Assembly: GCA_958299035.1 (NCBI GenBank)
Contig: CATQJL010000223.1
Location: forward strand, 1,172,359-1,236,358
Origin: Cylicocyclus nassatus
Taxonomy: Eukaryota; Nematoda; Chromadorea; Rhabditida; Strongylidae
Length of the DNA: 64,000 nt
Direction: 5' to 3'
Under the pieces are notes generated by a model. That model was not told the DNA's origin and ran no database searches. It saw nothing but the letters and a program-made list of their open reading frames with translations. Below are positions 23,787 to 49,433 of this stretch, in pieces (position 1 is the stretch's first letter; every line of letters starts with the position of its first letter). Made by a program: the position numbers and the translations under genes.

Positions 23787-24166
23787 CAGTGGCGTACCGA
23801 GGGGGGGGGCGGGGGGGGGGGGGGGGGTGCGCGCGCCCCCCCCCCCCCCCCCGAGAATGGGTCGCGAAATTTCGAAAGTTACTTAAACGGGTTATAAAAA
23901 TGTGTAAGTGACTTGTTTATTTTTGTAAATAATTAAAATAATTTTTAAAAATTTTTAAAAATTCAAATTAGCCTTGTAAAAAAAATTTTTTCGGGGGCGT
24001 GGCTGACGCCACGCCCCCTTTTTCCAGATCTTAGGGGTCGGGAACCCGAAAAAAATTTGAGAAGCACCCCCAAAATTTTTTCGGAGTGGTGGCTAACGCC
24101 ACGCACCTTCTTTAGAAAAAAATTTTTGTCGCCCCCCCCCAAGCCGAAATCCTGGGTACGCCACTG
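23787..24166. mobile_element. hAT-type MITE, copy 1 (8-bp duplication CATGGCGC)
   Basis: Termini CAGTGGCGTACC and GGTACGCCACTG are flanked by an exact 8-bp duplication, CATGGCGC (23779-23786 and 24167-24174), the hallmark of hAT transposition. The interior has long G and C runs next to the left end and two GTGGCT(G/A)ACGCCACG palindromes. A sister copy lies at 27581-27944. Confidence 0.93.
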
Positions 24167-24284
24167 CATGGCGCATAGTATTTTCGAGCCTTTTAGTGTC
24201 AGAACAAATGATTGCATGTTCAATCAATGATGTTTCGCTTAGTGCTCTCTCGAACGGTTAGATACACCACATAGAAAAACGAGA

Positions 24285-24370
24285 TACAGGGCTCCTAAAT
24301 TGCAGAGTCGTTTGCAACAGCGGTCGCGCGACCGCTGGTGCGAACGACTCTGCAATTTAGGAGCCCTGTA
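24285..24370. mobile_element. 86-bp near-perfect palindrome
   Basis: Arms of about 41 bp starting TACAGGGCTCCTAAATTGC mirror each other around a GGTCGCGCGACC centre, with only about two mismatched positions. TA at each edge may be a target duplication, making this the smallest TIR element in the window. It would extrude as a cruciform or fold as a hairpin RNA. Confidence 0.8.
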
Positions 24371-25760
24371 GTTGAGAAATCTGAATGCAGGCCAGTTTCC
24401 CCCCCCCCGACTATTACATTCCTCCGCTTGTCACGCGCGCGCAAACCCTCATCTCGTGGTTCCTCGCAACCGATGGCGGGTGAGATACGCCTATGCACAC
24501 ATACGGGCAGACATACAAACAGACAGCCTTATTTACACGGATAAGTTTTCTCAAGAATTATAATTTCTTCAGAAAAGGAGCATTCAGGACAAATTTATAG
24601 GGCGTTTGAAAAATAGTGACGATGGCGCGACCGCACGGGGCACGCACGCCACTTCCAGAAACCGCATTTTCTTGGCCTTTACCTATAGTCGAGTGGTTTT
24701 TTGCTAACGTATGATAGGATTCAGACTCTGGAAGTGACTGAACTGAGCGTTGAGGCAATGTCTTCTTGTATGAGATTTTATGTTCCTGTGGGCAAAAAGT
24801 GCGCAGTCAAATCCGTCGTCGCGATTTCAGAAATGAACTATACCACTTGGCAAAAACAGATTCAAGCTTGCTCTTGGACTTTGAGAGTAAGTTAAGCGGG
24901 TCAGGGTCAGGTATAAGTAGTGGAGCTAGTTTGCTGTTCGGAATCGTCTTTGCTTCAGTTTTGGTAAGGGTGTGGTAATTACCGGTCTAGCGCATTTCTT
25001 CTTAACCTTGCTCGATTGCAATACTTCCTCCATTGAATCGGAATCCTTTCTTGATTACCACCCACCTCTCCTTTCTTCAAATAGGTGAGGGTGAAACAAA
25101 GCAGTCCTTCTAAATACTTATAAGCTTTAAAACCGTGTCTATGTAGTCCACCATGCTAAATCCTCCTCAAAGTCAGCTGTGGTCTTGAACAACACGATTT
25201 CGCCAGCCTTCTATTGTCTTGGCTCCTTCGTCAATACCGCGTGAAAAACCTGTTCCCTCTTGTTTTCATCATCACACCGTCGCTTGCTCAATGAGAGCGA
25301 CGAATCGCGTCTGGCTTCCTTTTGAAGTGGGTAGAGGACATTAGGTCGCCGAAAGGGGCGGTCCTCGGCGGACATTTGCAACAAACCACGCGCCTTCACC
25401 ATCACTGCCTCATCTAAACGCCTCTGTGGTTGGGGCCTATCGTCGACCTAATGTCTTCCACCCCTTTAAAGTCAACTTTAAGCCATGCATGGGGGCGGGC
25501 CTTCTAGCCGTCGCGTTCTTGGGTTCGGGTTTATATTTTATGAGAGGATAAAGGAGAGGGTTTTCTGTTGAGAAGCCATTCTTCACTTCATGTTCATCAT
25601 TCAGATAAAATCTGTGTGCCATCGTGCATAAGCACATTGATGAGGGTGTAGATTTTGAACAAATTTTTAGCAAAGTTGAAGAGGATTTTACTAGCTCACA
25701 GGCATGAACTCGATTCAAAATCTTTAAAATCAGTAGATAATTCTCAAACGAAGCGGAGAT
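24371..25760. other. No confirmed gene
   Basis: A plus-strand frame at 24,704-24,895 ends at a GAGAGTAAGT donor-like site after an acceptor-like 'aggattcag', and a minus-strand frame occupies 25,211-25,405. Neither shows a recognisable domain or a linked exon. I therefore do not call them genes. Confidence 0.3.
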
Positions 25761-25763
25761 GCA

Positions 25764-26719
25764 GGGCCGCACGCACTAACATCCCCACGGGGGGGGGAAG
25801 ATCGCAACTTCAAAAAAAACTTTATATACTGAAGCTCCAGATATCTGGATTTCACGCTGTCTACCTATCCGTAAGTATTCCCAGCATCCTTCACTATGAA
25901 CATATTGAACAGGAGCAAAAGATGTAGAAACAGCATTTTCCAGCTTTTTTGTGTGATCCCCAGATGATCCTCGGCGGTCGACCGTCTTTTCTACAAAGTC
26001 ATTTCTCTTCCTTCAACGTCAATGGAAACGTGTTAAAGTTGTACAGATTATCCAGACCCACCTGTCAAGCATGTTGTTGATAAGAACAAATGAATTTTTA
26101 GAATATTGAATGGTTGGTCTGGATAATCTGTACAACTTTAACACGTTTCCATTGACACTGAAGGAATCCCATTCGATAAATCCCATTTCTCGACTTGTGA
26201 TTCATGGCAAATTTCATGACTCCAGTACATCATTTGTTCTTGACAGCAACATGCTTAGCACTGTTGGGTTGGATAATCAGTACAGGCCGTTTGCGCTGGG
26301 CGCGTAGAGTGGGCGAAGCGTGTAGGGCGCCTCACTCCCCTTTCCTCGTGCACTCTCGCCGTTAGTTTTCTCTGCGCCTCCGGTCTTGAACTGTTTTCAA
26401 TGGACGCAACCGCGTTGCTCTCCAAGAACAGCGCGGAAGGCCTATACAACTTCGGAACGTTTTCGTTGCATGCGAAAAAAGAGAAATGACTTTGAAGAAA
26501 AGACGGTCGGCCGCCGGTGATCATCAGAGGACCATACAAAAAACTGGAAAATGCGGTTTGTACAGCTTCTTGATCCTGTTCAATACGTTCGCGGAGGATG
26601 ATGCGAATACTTATAAATAGGTAGACAGCGTAAAATCCAGATATCTGGAGCTTCGGTATAGAAAGCTCTCTTTTGAGCTGCGATCCCTTCCCCGGTGGGG
26701 ATGTTAATGCATGCGACCC
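25764..26719. mobile_element. PIF/Harbinger-like fold-back MITE, copy 1
   Basis: GGGCCGCACGCACTAACATC at the left matches the complement of 'gatgttaatgcatgcgACCC' at the right. Long inner arms share 'agctccagatatctgga', 'tacctat..ataagtattc' and the AAAGTCATTT block. It is the same family as 38476-39188, which has clean TAA duplications. Here the flanks are GCA and TCA, so one has mutated. It lies just beyond the 3' end of the helicase gene. Confidence 0.8.
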
Positions 26720-26807
26720 TCAGATAGAGGTCACAAACTTGAGGTAAGAAAATTCGATAAAAGCGAAGAAGAAAAACCGATTTGCATCTGAAGTTAGATA
26801 GCTAACA

Positions 26808-40252
<13,445 letters not shown>

Positions 40253-40320
40253 TCTACAAAAAGGAGAAGAGTTTCCAATACCGGCACTTTCTACAGAATA
40301 CTTACTTCGCTCGCAAATCG
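40253..40320 (-). promoter_or_regulatory. Splice or trans-splice acceptor before the helicase ATG
   Basis: The minus strand reads CTTTTTTGTAG, then a single A, then ATG, a near-ideal nematode 3' splice site. About 60 nt further upstream, GAAGTAAGTATT looks like a 5' donor (near 40,303). The acceptor may therefore close a 5'-UTR intron or take a spliced leader. Which one applies cannot be told from DNA. Confidence 0.7.
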
Positions 40321-40550
40321 TGAAGGTGAAGAATATGAGAGAAATAAAAATTGCAAAGTGACTTCTTACCTCCTAAGATACTACTCAATTCGTTTCATAA
40401 TGGCGAGAAGCCTTTTAATGAAATAGACTGTGGAATACTTTCAACAGCATTACTACCTCTAGAACTGCAGATCTTGAGATAACACTAGAAACACGTAGTA
40501 GTACAAGTAAAAGCTGCTTGTTGTGCAAATCATTCCCTGCCTTTCCTTAA

Positions 40551-40660
40551 AGGCAGCGTACACCCAAGCTCTAAGGTAGATACCGAGGGACTGTAGATTC
40601 GCCCTTAGCTGGGGATCCCTCGACTGGAGCACGGATCTTGTTTGGAGCGCCATAGCTACT
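40551..40660. repeat. Dispersed repeat shared with 42,855-42,950 (inverted)
   Basis: TTAA followed by AGGCAGCGTACACCCA begins this segment. 'gatccctcgactggagcacg', 'tcttgtttggagcgcc' and 'cagggactgtagattcgccc'-like blocks recur in reverse near 42,860-42,945. It belongs to the AGGCAG-ended MITE group, but only one end is clear. Confidence 0.55.
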
Positions 40661-41684
40661 CCTCGTCTTTTCTAGGGATTTTGGCAAGCACATTTTGTTT
40701 AAGCTCTCTAGGACTTCCTTTTGCACTTCCTAGCACATACTCAGGACGTGGTATCAAAGAGCGCTTTTGGATACAAACTCTAAAAACACATCTTTTTTGA
40801 CTAAACGAGTATTGGCAAATGCGGCGACTTTACACTTCTTGATCCACCTTGGAAGCGAAGCCATTCTGAACGCTGAGCTAACTACTCTTCAGAATGGCGT
40901 CATCGAACGGCCTTGTTCGGCTGAAAGCCGTGAAGATCGTTGAAATTTGATTCAGCATGTTCGCTACCTAGCATTGGTATGCCTTGAATACGCTTGTGCC
41001 CGAGCTAGTTGGGAAAATCAGCGGTATAGCACTGCGAATCTTTGCTGGAAGGAATATCCGACATTTTGTGATATGAGCTTTCCCCAGTACACATGCGATT
41101 TGATCAGTCCACTTCCAGCAACCCAATACGAAAAACGTTACAAATTTGCTCAGAACTTTGTCAAGGAATTTCTCCAATACGTGATTACGGATACCCTACT
41201 TATCTAAGTTTTGAAGCCTTGTCGCGGAGTTACACTGGGTGTACGGACAGAAAGCGAAGATCTGCCTGGAACTTTGGGCATGAGGGGTATCTGAGGCGCT
41301 AATCACATAAATCGCGTTCGTTTCGCATGATAGATTTTTTGCTACTATCCCAGTTAATGAAAATCTCCGAATTCACTGAAACCTTGTGTGTGTGTGGGGG
41401 GGGGGGGGGGGAGGAGATTATCTAGCATGCTTCTTACAAATAACATATTCATCCGTCACGCTAGCACCTTATTACGGCGTGTATACGCATAAGTTCGAAA
41501 TCCTAGATTTTGCTGGAACTTCGTCCAGAGGGCATTCGACAACTGATCGCAAAAATCGTGCACTTTTCGCACAGCAAGCTTGGTGAAGTTACGGTGTGGA
41601 GGTGCGGTGAGGGGCAGTTACGTACTTGGCTGCGAATTGGTTATGATAGAGCGTATACATCGGTAGACCCCTTTTTGGTTCTTA

Positions 41685-42152
41685 CAAGGTAAGGGTACTT
41701 GGTCGAAGTGGCGTTTCCATATGAAATGTATACTATCTTATAGAGCATAAAACGCTGATTACGAATCTGCTTTCCTTACCTGCAAAGCGCTTTTGGGAGG
41801 GGAGTTCTGGAAATTTTCTGAGGTAAAAATTTGATGATTTATCTAAGGTAAAAACAGGCGTTGAGTTAGTTTCGGCACTTAAAAGGAGTAATGACAGACA
41901 CGGGTTTGTTAGATTGGAGGCATTCATTGCATAAAAGCCTCTGGTAGTAATCATGGCCCCATTTGAGCTCACGGATCAAGGTTCTGAATGCATGTAGCCT
42001 CGCTTTCGGATTTTTGTATCGAAAATTTTCCTAACTCTCCCCCCAGAGGCGCTTTGCAGTTAAAAAAAGCTGATTTGGAATCAGCATTGCATGCTTTATA
42101 AGATAATGTACATTTTATATAGACGCCATTTCAACCAAGTATCCTTTCCTTG
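41685..42152. mobile_element. 468-bp CAAGG-type MITE with TTA duplication
   Basis: CAAGGTAAGGGTACTTGG and CCAAGTATCCTTTCCTTG are inverted ends, with TTA on both sides (41682-41684 and 42153-42155). Inner blocks 'tggcgtttcca', 'gcataaaacgctgatta' and 'tgcaaagcgcttttgggagg' pair with the right half. The TWA duplication again suggests Harbinger-type transposition. It is the full-length reference for the half copies at 28,020 and 29,122. Confidence 0.85.
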
Positions 42153-42155
42153 TTA

Positions 42156-43980
42156 GACGAATTTAGATCTCAAAAATCCGCAAAGCCGTATTATGCGAGA
42201 TGAGCGCAATATACGTGATCAGAAGGTCAGACAACCCCTCTTCACAAAGTTCCATACGATTCTACCGGTTGCCGCATATCTACTATAACTTTGCTAAAGG
42301 GTCTTCAAGAGCAAAAAAACAACTCTTTCTTCAAATCTCGAGGTCGCGACTAGTCTCTCTAGGCGAATTTCCACACAAATCTGCGACTAAGTCTCCAAGC
42401 AGCATTTCCACTATAACTTAAGGCGCTACCATGACGAACGAATTTTTTATCCGTGATCTGCATAACTCTTTGGGCAATGTTACAGCGACCTATCTCAAGG
42501 ATGCACATGGTATTCGTGATAGTATGCCGAATAACCCCCCGTGCAAAGCTCCAGCGAGATCTGAGACCCTGACCTACACGGCAAAGACCATACCATGCGA
42601 AATGAATATCATTTTTTAATCTGCAGGTCAAATAAGCCCCGAAAGAGAACTTTCAGCAAAATCAGTGATATTGAATTTTTGCTTGAACTAGGTAAACTGT
42701 GTCTCCACTGTTCATAGCCTACAACATTCTGGACCGTACCTAATGCAGTGCTTAGGATGCAAAACATCACTCACAGTAGTGAGGGACCGCAAATGAAAGT
42801 TACAAAGAACTGAAAACAAATCCTGCTTGTCAAGATGCTGTTAAAAACGAGCGGTAAGAGATGGCGCTCCAAACAAGATCCGTGCTCCAATCAAGGGATC
42901 CCCAGCTAAGGGCGGATCTACAGTCCCTCGTAGATACCCAGTTCTCTATACCGTGTATATCTAGGGTCCAGAAGAAGACCAACTGCGTTGGAGTCTCCCG
43001 ATGTTGCTTCTAAGCGGAGAAAATCCCACCTAATTCTCTCTTCACTCCGCCCCTTACTTTTCGGTCGGCCTCCTTCGGACGAATCCACGACAACAGATTT
43101 GGCAGTCGTTGCAACTTTAAACTACAGTTCGTCCAGCATTTACAGGGTATTTGTGGCAGTATCCTCTGTATTTCAGGCCAGCGCCCGGTACGCGTTGGTT
43201 TGGAGCATTCTTAGAAACGAAGTCTCCCATGGATTCACGAAAATACAAAGTCCTTTTGAGGTAACAATCAGTAGGAAAATCCTTATTTGATCAACGTAAC
43301 AAAAAAAAAGCGAGAAAAAAGCGCATTTTGAGGTATCTTGTATAACAAAGGGAAAAAAACATTCTGAGTTGATTAAAGGCTCCTTCAATGAGTAGGGAAA
43401 TGGTCAGGTACGATCGCCGCGAATTTTTCGCGAAGCGAAGGCGCAGCGCACTTCAGCCAATGCAATGGCAACACTTCTGGATCAGTATTACTTTGGCATC
43501 GAGTACATGTGTCTGCCCCCATCCCTGCCCCGCTGTTTTTGCCGCTGGGAACTCTAACAGTGGAGAGATTTGCGAGTCCCGAGATTTGGACGCGGCGTCG
43601 CGGCGGAGCTGTGGCCGCGCGCGGCGTACCTCCTGACGTGCAGCCCAGTGAGTATGGTACCATTTTAGTGTTCGTGTTTAAAAACTCCTAAGGCCAACCA
43701 AATCCGTGCCCTCAACAATCTGGCTATGCATTTTTCGCCGCATAGTTCAAAGGGGTGTAGGGCGTTAGGCGACAAACCCAATTTTTTGTACCCCAAAGAA
43801 CTCCCCGTGCAAAACGTCTCCTCCGCCAAAAACAGGGGGGGGTGTGGTGCGGAAGGCGACAAAACCCAGCAGAGACGAGGGAACGGTGGCCTCCCATTTG
43901 CCTGCTGTTTAGTGCTGGCCTCGAGTCAATTAGTCAGATTGACGCTCTTGTGGCGCATAGGCTGGCACCTGAACGGTGGC
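42156..43980. other. No gene; repeat fragments only
   Basis: It contains the inverted repeat fragment at 42,855-42,950 and a GTTAGGCGACAAA / AAAACGTCTCCTCCGCCA block at 43,740-43,860 that matches 19,400-19,500. A GC-richer patch at 43,390-43,640 is open on both strands but has no recognisable domain or splice partners. Confidence 0.45.
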
Positions 43981-44182
43981 GGTGCCCTCTTCGACTACTC
44001 TGTTTTGTCCATAAGAGTTCGTTGTGTAAAATTGGTAGGTGTGATCACTCAATGTATAAGGGAAGGTTACGTAACGCAAGTTGTAGACTCGTAGACTGTT
44101 TGCTGATAGCTAACTGGTTGAGTGAGATTTGGCAGCGAACTTCGATTTCGATCGTCATCTAACTCATGCATATGATCAGTTC

Positions 44183-44340
44183 CCAGGTTCGTGTGGAGGT
44201 GTGTTGCAGACTTTGCTTGATAACAAGGATAAACTTGTTGAACCTCCATGTTATAGCATTTTTTTCGTACTCTCTCGCTAGCAAAAACCGCCCCGCTGTG
44301 AGTTGGCAAGAACTCCGTCTCCACACCTCTACGAATCTGG
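44183..44340. mobile_element. Short fold-back MITE (GTTCGTGTGGAGGTGTG arms)
   Basis: GGTTCGTGTGGAGGTGTG pairs with CCACACCTCTACGAATC. Inside are 'cagactttgcttgataacaa' and 'tactctctcgctagcaaaa'. A related, longer copy lies at 46974-47550. Confidence 0.6.
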
Positions 44341-45699
44341 AAGCCGATGATATTTCGACTAGCTTCTGCTTTGAATAAGAATAACGGAATTGCATCAGTT
44401 CTATGCAGTCATGTAACTATCATTCGGATAGAGATGAATCAAACACAATAAATGCTAAAGCAGTTTTCTTTCGAGTCTCAAAGTAAGAAGAATCCTCATT
44501 TTCAGGCAAAATGTCAACATCAATTTGTATCCAGCCGGACCTCGAACTCAATATAGCCGCGATATCTATCAGAATTTAGCCTTTGTCAATACTTAAGTTC
44601 ATCCTATTTTTTTGCTCACTATTCTTCGTTTGACAGGGCAGAGAAAAACCACTTTATTCGCAACAAAATCGCACCAGATATAGGACAAACAGAGGAAATG
44701 AATATCGCTCAGCAATTTAGAGTACAACTTCACCTCGAAAACAAGAAATCCCTGTACAAAGTTTCCAAAGTTCTTTTGTAAGTCTATTTGTTCCACATAG
44801 TCATTATCAACAACGGTATCAGGGACCATTATGTATACAGCAATACTGCTTACAAGTGAATGAAGTAATGTTAACTCTAACCATTTCTTCAAAAAAAAAA
44901 AGACAAGAACCTAGGACGGTTAGGATAGCTAAAATAAAAAAAACATATGAATACATAAAAGTTAAACTTGAGCAGAATTTGGTTTTGATAACTCGAGTGT
45001 AAGTAACAGAGTTTACAGAATGCTCACGTCAATGGCTCTTGAGCTCGCCTCTGTTCGAATGCACTTAGGCGTGAGATCCATCCTACAAAAGAAACGATCG
45101 GCGAAGTTCAAGCAGATTGAGTGAGTGAGTGAGCGCTCTTACCTCATAAGTTTATAGCTATGGCGCACGAAGTTGAAAGCGATCTTTCTGCGAATATCTC
45201 AACTAAAATGGAATGATTAAGTCGCGCAAACATTTTGATGATAACAAAAGGCTAACTATGAATAGGGAGAGGACATTCATAAGGTGATATCTATATAAGA
45301 AAATGATGAAATGGAAAAGTAGAGCACAGAACACAAGAAAGGTCATACCTCTGATGGGCCCCATTTAATTGCTCGCTTATATGTGCAACTACATGAAGGA
45401 TCCTATAAGCAAATATCTAATATATAAAGAATCGTAAGCGCAATTCAAAAATGTGCACATAGCGGGAAACCACGTGGCGGTCCCGTAGCGCGCGCATGCT
45501 ACTAGCACCTTCAATTGCTGGTTCACTAGTGTTTACACAAAAGGTGAAAAATATAGAACCGTAAAGGATAGACAAGAACAGAGACAAAAATGAATCACAA
45601 ATCAATCAAATCACACAAGAACCGAAACATGTAGAAAGCGTGCAGACGCGCTCCAGTGCCAAGTTTGGAAGGACGAGAGTTGACGAGAACTCGAACAGG

Positions 45700-45895
45700 G
45701 CGTGGCCACTAGTCGTGCCTGTTCCAGGGCATTTGTCGCCTTCCGCGTGTTCCCCGGGTGAGGGTCGGGGCCGATACATTACCCGACGCCAATGAAAAAA
45801 TGGTGCATAGTTTTGAGTTAGGGGATTTACGTTTCTTGCGTTTTGCACGTTTTGTCGCCTAACGCTTGCTTGCCCTCCAGTTTAAAAAACACCGC
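45700..45895. repeat. GTTAGGCGACAAA-family repeat fragment
   Basis: 'tgcacgttttgtcgcctaac' and 'tcggggccgatacattA' match blocks of the MITE at 19103-19722. No terminal repeats are recognisable here. Confidence 0.5.
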
Positions 45896-46973
45896 ATGTG
45901 ATTGAAGCACGATATCTATCAAGCGTAGGCTGACAACTCTTAACTATTATACTTTTGACCCAAAGAGAGAGGAGAGGCAATGGTTTGATTCGCTCTCTTC
46001 ACTATATGATAGATTATCAAGCGCTCTAAACGTCCAAACCAAAAAGGTCCAAAACTTATGTGAAGTCTCCGATATTTATGCTCCGAACCCATTAGGACAC
46101 ATAACTTTTTGGAACTATTTACATGATATAGTTTGGAGTGATATTGTATACACTTAGCCCGAATTCGGTGTTGTATGCTTGTTTGTGCGCTGTAAACAAG
46201 CCTTTGTTTGTTTGAGTCTTGTGTTTGAAATTCGCGCGCTTGCGAAAAAACAAGTTCAACTCGTAAAACCTGGCATGTTTGTCGTTTTCGGCGCTCCCCC
46301 AAGATTTAATAAAAACGATATCTCCGTTGCTTCTGACCTCAAAACGAAGTCCAGTGTGACCCCAGACCATCTGTGCCGCGACCTGTTTCAGGCTGTAGAG
46401 CAGACTTGGCGTTGCAAACCAGTTGATGTTGATACCAATTTCGAATGCGTTTCTAAAGTCGAATTCAAGAAAGGACAACACTTCTAGGGCTGAACATTTC
46501 AGCCAACTTCAAGAAAATGATGTTGGTGATCACCATCGCTTGTTTTTGTTTTTGGTAGAGTTGTTGTGGGGTTTTTGAATTGTTTCGTTGCACTAATAGG
46601 CGAATCTTAGTACAAGTTATCAGATGTAATGACTTTGTTCATCGCATCATTGTCTAGAGGTTGGTTTCTCCATCGTTGATCGTTGTGTGAGGAGTGAGTT
46701 TTCCACTTTTCCTTTATCTTTACGGGGCTCCCACTTTACGTAACAAAATCTCTTTGCGCCCTAGTTTAGATTCTAGTCACTGAATGTGAGATAAACTTTC
46801 TTCTGACAGGGTTTCGATGAGGTTATGGTATAGCCTCACGGAAAGGCGGCTAAGGCTTGAAATATACCTGACAATGGGTGGCTATAGCTGTCGAGATCCG
46901 GTCAGCGGCAAACGTTGAGGGGCTCGTTAGCCGTGTAGCCGTCAGCCATATGTGTCGCATTGCCTATATGATC

Positions 46974-47550
46974 GTCTCCACGATTCGTGTAGTGGTGTAT
47001 TGCAGACTTTGCCTGATAACACAGGTAAACTTGTTAATCTCCACGTCATTTTGGTATACACCAAGCTGGTACCACAACGGGTATAACTGTTTATTAGATA
47101 GTAGCGGAGCAGCCGCTGACTATTAACAGTGAATATGCGGAACAGCCGCTGACGATAGTGGTATTAATCGAACCAACACCAGAACTGAGTATTCAAGCCC
47201 TTTTATGCCACTATTTTGGGCGTGGATAACCTGAATGCTCACTTCTGGTAAACAATAGTATCATACAGCATGAAGGATTGCCTACATGAAAGTAGGCGCC
47301 GCCAAGTAGACTATCAAGCACAGCGGAGGGGTGACCTGGCGGCTTAAGTGGTCAGTGAACAATAAGGTTTGTCAACGACAAGCTAACAGATATGCTAAAT
47401 ATAACATACACGGTAGATCTACAATGCTAAAGGTTGTAGATTATTTGGATAATCTACGACAGTCATAGCATTGTTTTTTGTACTCTCTCGCTATCAAAAA
47501 CCGCCACGCTCTGAGTTGGCAAAACCCCGGCTCTACACGAATCGTGGAGC
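46974..47550. mobile_element. Longer fold-back MITE of the 44,183 family
   Basis: GTCTCCACGATTCGTGTAGT pairs with CTCTACACGAATCGTGGAG. The same inner motifs occur, 'gcagactttgcctgataaca' and 'gtactctctcgctatcaaaa', but about 390 bp of extra sequence separates them, including two GAGCAGCCGCTGAC-like units (47,106 and 47,138). Confidence 0.65.
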
Positions 47551-47742
47551 CGATGATATATTTTCGTCGAGGGACAATATTTTTGGTGTTTTCTGACCAA
47601 TGCTAACACTTATGTCATGTACAAGCTAGGATGACCATATTAATAGCTTTCACTTGCGGTTCCACTTGTCTTCTGCCCTAGATCTCCATCTTTGGGCATC
47701 CTATAAGTGGTGTGAAAATCATTATACCAATGCTAGCCTTAA

Positions 47743-48181
47743 AGGCAGCGTCCAGCCAGAATTTGACCCCCCATATTTTCGTTATTCTGGGGCCTTTCCG
47801 TGGCCCTGATTACAGTTCCGAACTTCAAGCTCTCCAAAATTCACAAAAAACCCGATTCCTGGGGACCCTATCTTGAGGGCGCGGACGAGTTTCAATCGCT
47901 AGTCCCCGTCGGCATGCCAGCGGGGAGGAGCTGCAACTCCATGGGTGCAGTTGCAGCAGTGTACAGCTTCTGCTCAATACCATGTCAGTACGTGTCGGGA
48001 GGCAGTCCTTGGCTGGGCGGAGTCTGATATCAGACTCCGCCCAGCCAGGGACTTTCATGCCCCTTATCTCCATTCAGAGACAACGTTAGAAGACCGGACC
48101 AACGCAGATGCCTCTTTTCTGGGGCCTACATCCAGGATCGACACTAATCGGAGGGGGTCAAATTTAGCCTGGACACTGCCT
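47743..48181. mobile_element. TTAA-flanked MITE (AGGCAGCGTCC termini), copy 1
   Basis: AGGCAGCGTCCAGCCAGA and 'agcctggacactgcct' are inverted ends with TTAA on each side (47739-47742, 48182-48185). The interior carries 'cggggacgagtttcaa'-type blocks and an AGTCTGATATCAGACT palindrome near 48,018-48,033. Two other copies sit inside the Penelope-like elements. The TTAA target recalls piggyBac-mobilised MITEs, though the terminus lacks the usual CCC. Confidence 0.85.
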
Positions 48182-48309
48182 TTAACTTTGCCCAGTGTAA
48201 GAGTGCACAAGCCTTTTTTTTGTTCCATGGTCTCGTATCGATCATATTCTCGATATGCATGACTCTCTAACTGAAATTTAACTTGTAAGCACAAAAGAGC
48301 CTTCCCTTA

Positions 48310-48311
48310 AA

Positions 48312-48343
<32 letters not shown>
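48310..48343. repeat. (TA)n microsatellite
   Basis: A TATATA run broken once by ACAT. Confidence 0.9.
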
Positions 48344-48589
48344 TCCACCTGTAGTGCTGAGAAGAGAAATGCGAAAGCAAAGGGTCAAATGACTGACGAG
48401 GAAAGAGGTTATGACAAAAACTGAACATTGCCCGCATTGCATCGTTTAGCAACCAAGATAGCTGGAGAAAACTCTCAGTCTAGGGAATATTGCGCATGTC
48501 GCGAGTATTAGAATAACGATTACTTGGTTAAAGTTGACCATCATCAGAGCGCGCAGTTCAGAAACTATGCTTTGGATAGTACCGACTTT

Positions 48590-49430
48590 TCGAAGCGCAG
48601 GTTGATCTAGCCCCCGGCCGACAAAGTCCCATCGTCACCTCCCCGCCTCAGATAATCGCCGGGGGCATGCGGCCATGCGAATTTTGAGCAAGCGGGCACC
48701 GGAAAAATAGTTCGCTGATTTCTTGCGGCAAGCTTGCAGAAATTTGGAAGAATGTTGACCAATTTTCAGACGAATGCTCGGAGAACTACCGCGGTTTTCC
48801 TATAGATTAGTTGCGGCGCATTGGCCGCATTCTCGTGGACTTCCCGCGAGAATATGCAGCATTATTGAGGGCCGCGCGGTCCTTTGTGGAGGACCGCACA
48901 GTCCTCAGGTACTTTCCGCTAAGAGAAAGTACCTCAAACTTGAGTAATTAAACCATCGATGACACCTCTGCAGCGTAGAGTCTCACATTTGCTCGACGTA
49001 TGCCCGAAACTGCTCAAAAAGAGTCCAAGCGCCTGCTGAAAAGTGTGGCCAGTGCTCGCTGAAAGAGATTATTTGACGAGCGCCCGCAGAAAACTCTGTA
49101 TTTGCCTCGCTAGCAGGACATTCAACAGTAAAGAACGTACCGCCCGCTGAAGGTTTGGCCACGCCGCAAAATTCTGCTCACCGCCTCCCGCGATTATCTG
49201 AGGCGGTGCCGGCTGGCAACGGGGACAACCCCGGTAAACGACGAGGGCACTGTCCCGTCAGGCGGAGCGACGCGCCGGCGACTGTACGAAGCAGTCGTGT
49301 CACATGCATCGGACTATTAAGGATTTTCGTCAAGCTGCTAGGAAGTCCCCCGGAGGCGACGCGCGTCATTGCCCGCATGCGAATAGTGAGCTAGGGCTAC
49401 CTGCCCCGGACAGGCAGGCCAAAGAAGCGA
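48590..49430 (+). other. GC-rich 5' region of the RTE-type LINE
   Basis: GC content rises abruptly here compared with flanking DNA, and the region leads directly into the endonuclease frame. It has no recognisable protein. Several TGCTCGCTGAAAG-like short repeats occur around 49,000-49,150. It is probably the 5' part of the LINE, with decayed coding. Confidence 0.5.
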
Positions 49431-49433
49431 GTC

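Noticed and set aside
40947..41207. 86-codon frame upstream of the helicase
   Set aside because: No recognisable domain, and it lies in repeat-rich DNA without splice signals that link it to anything.
43385..43663. GC-rich frame open on both strands
   Set aside because: No domain, splice partners or homology recognised; composition alone can explain it.
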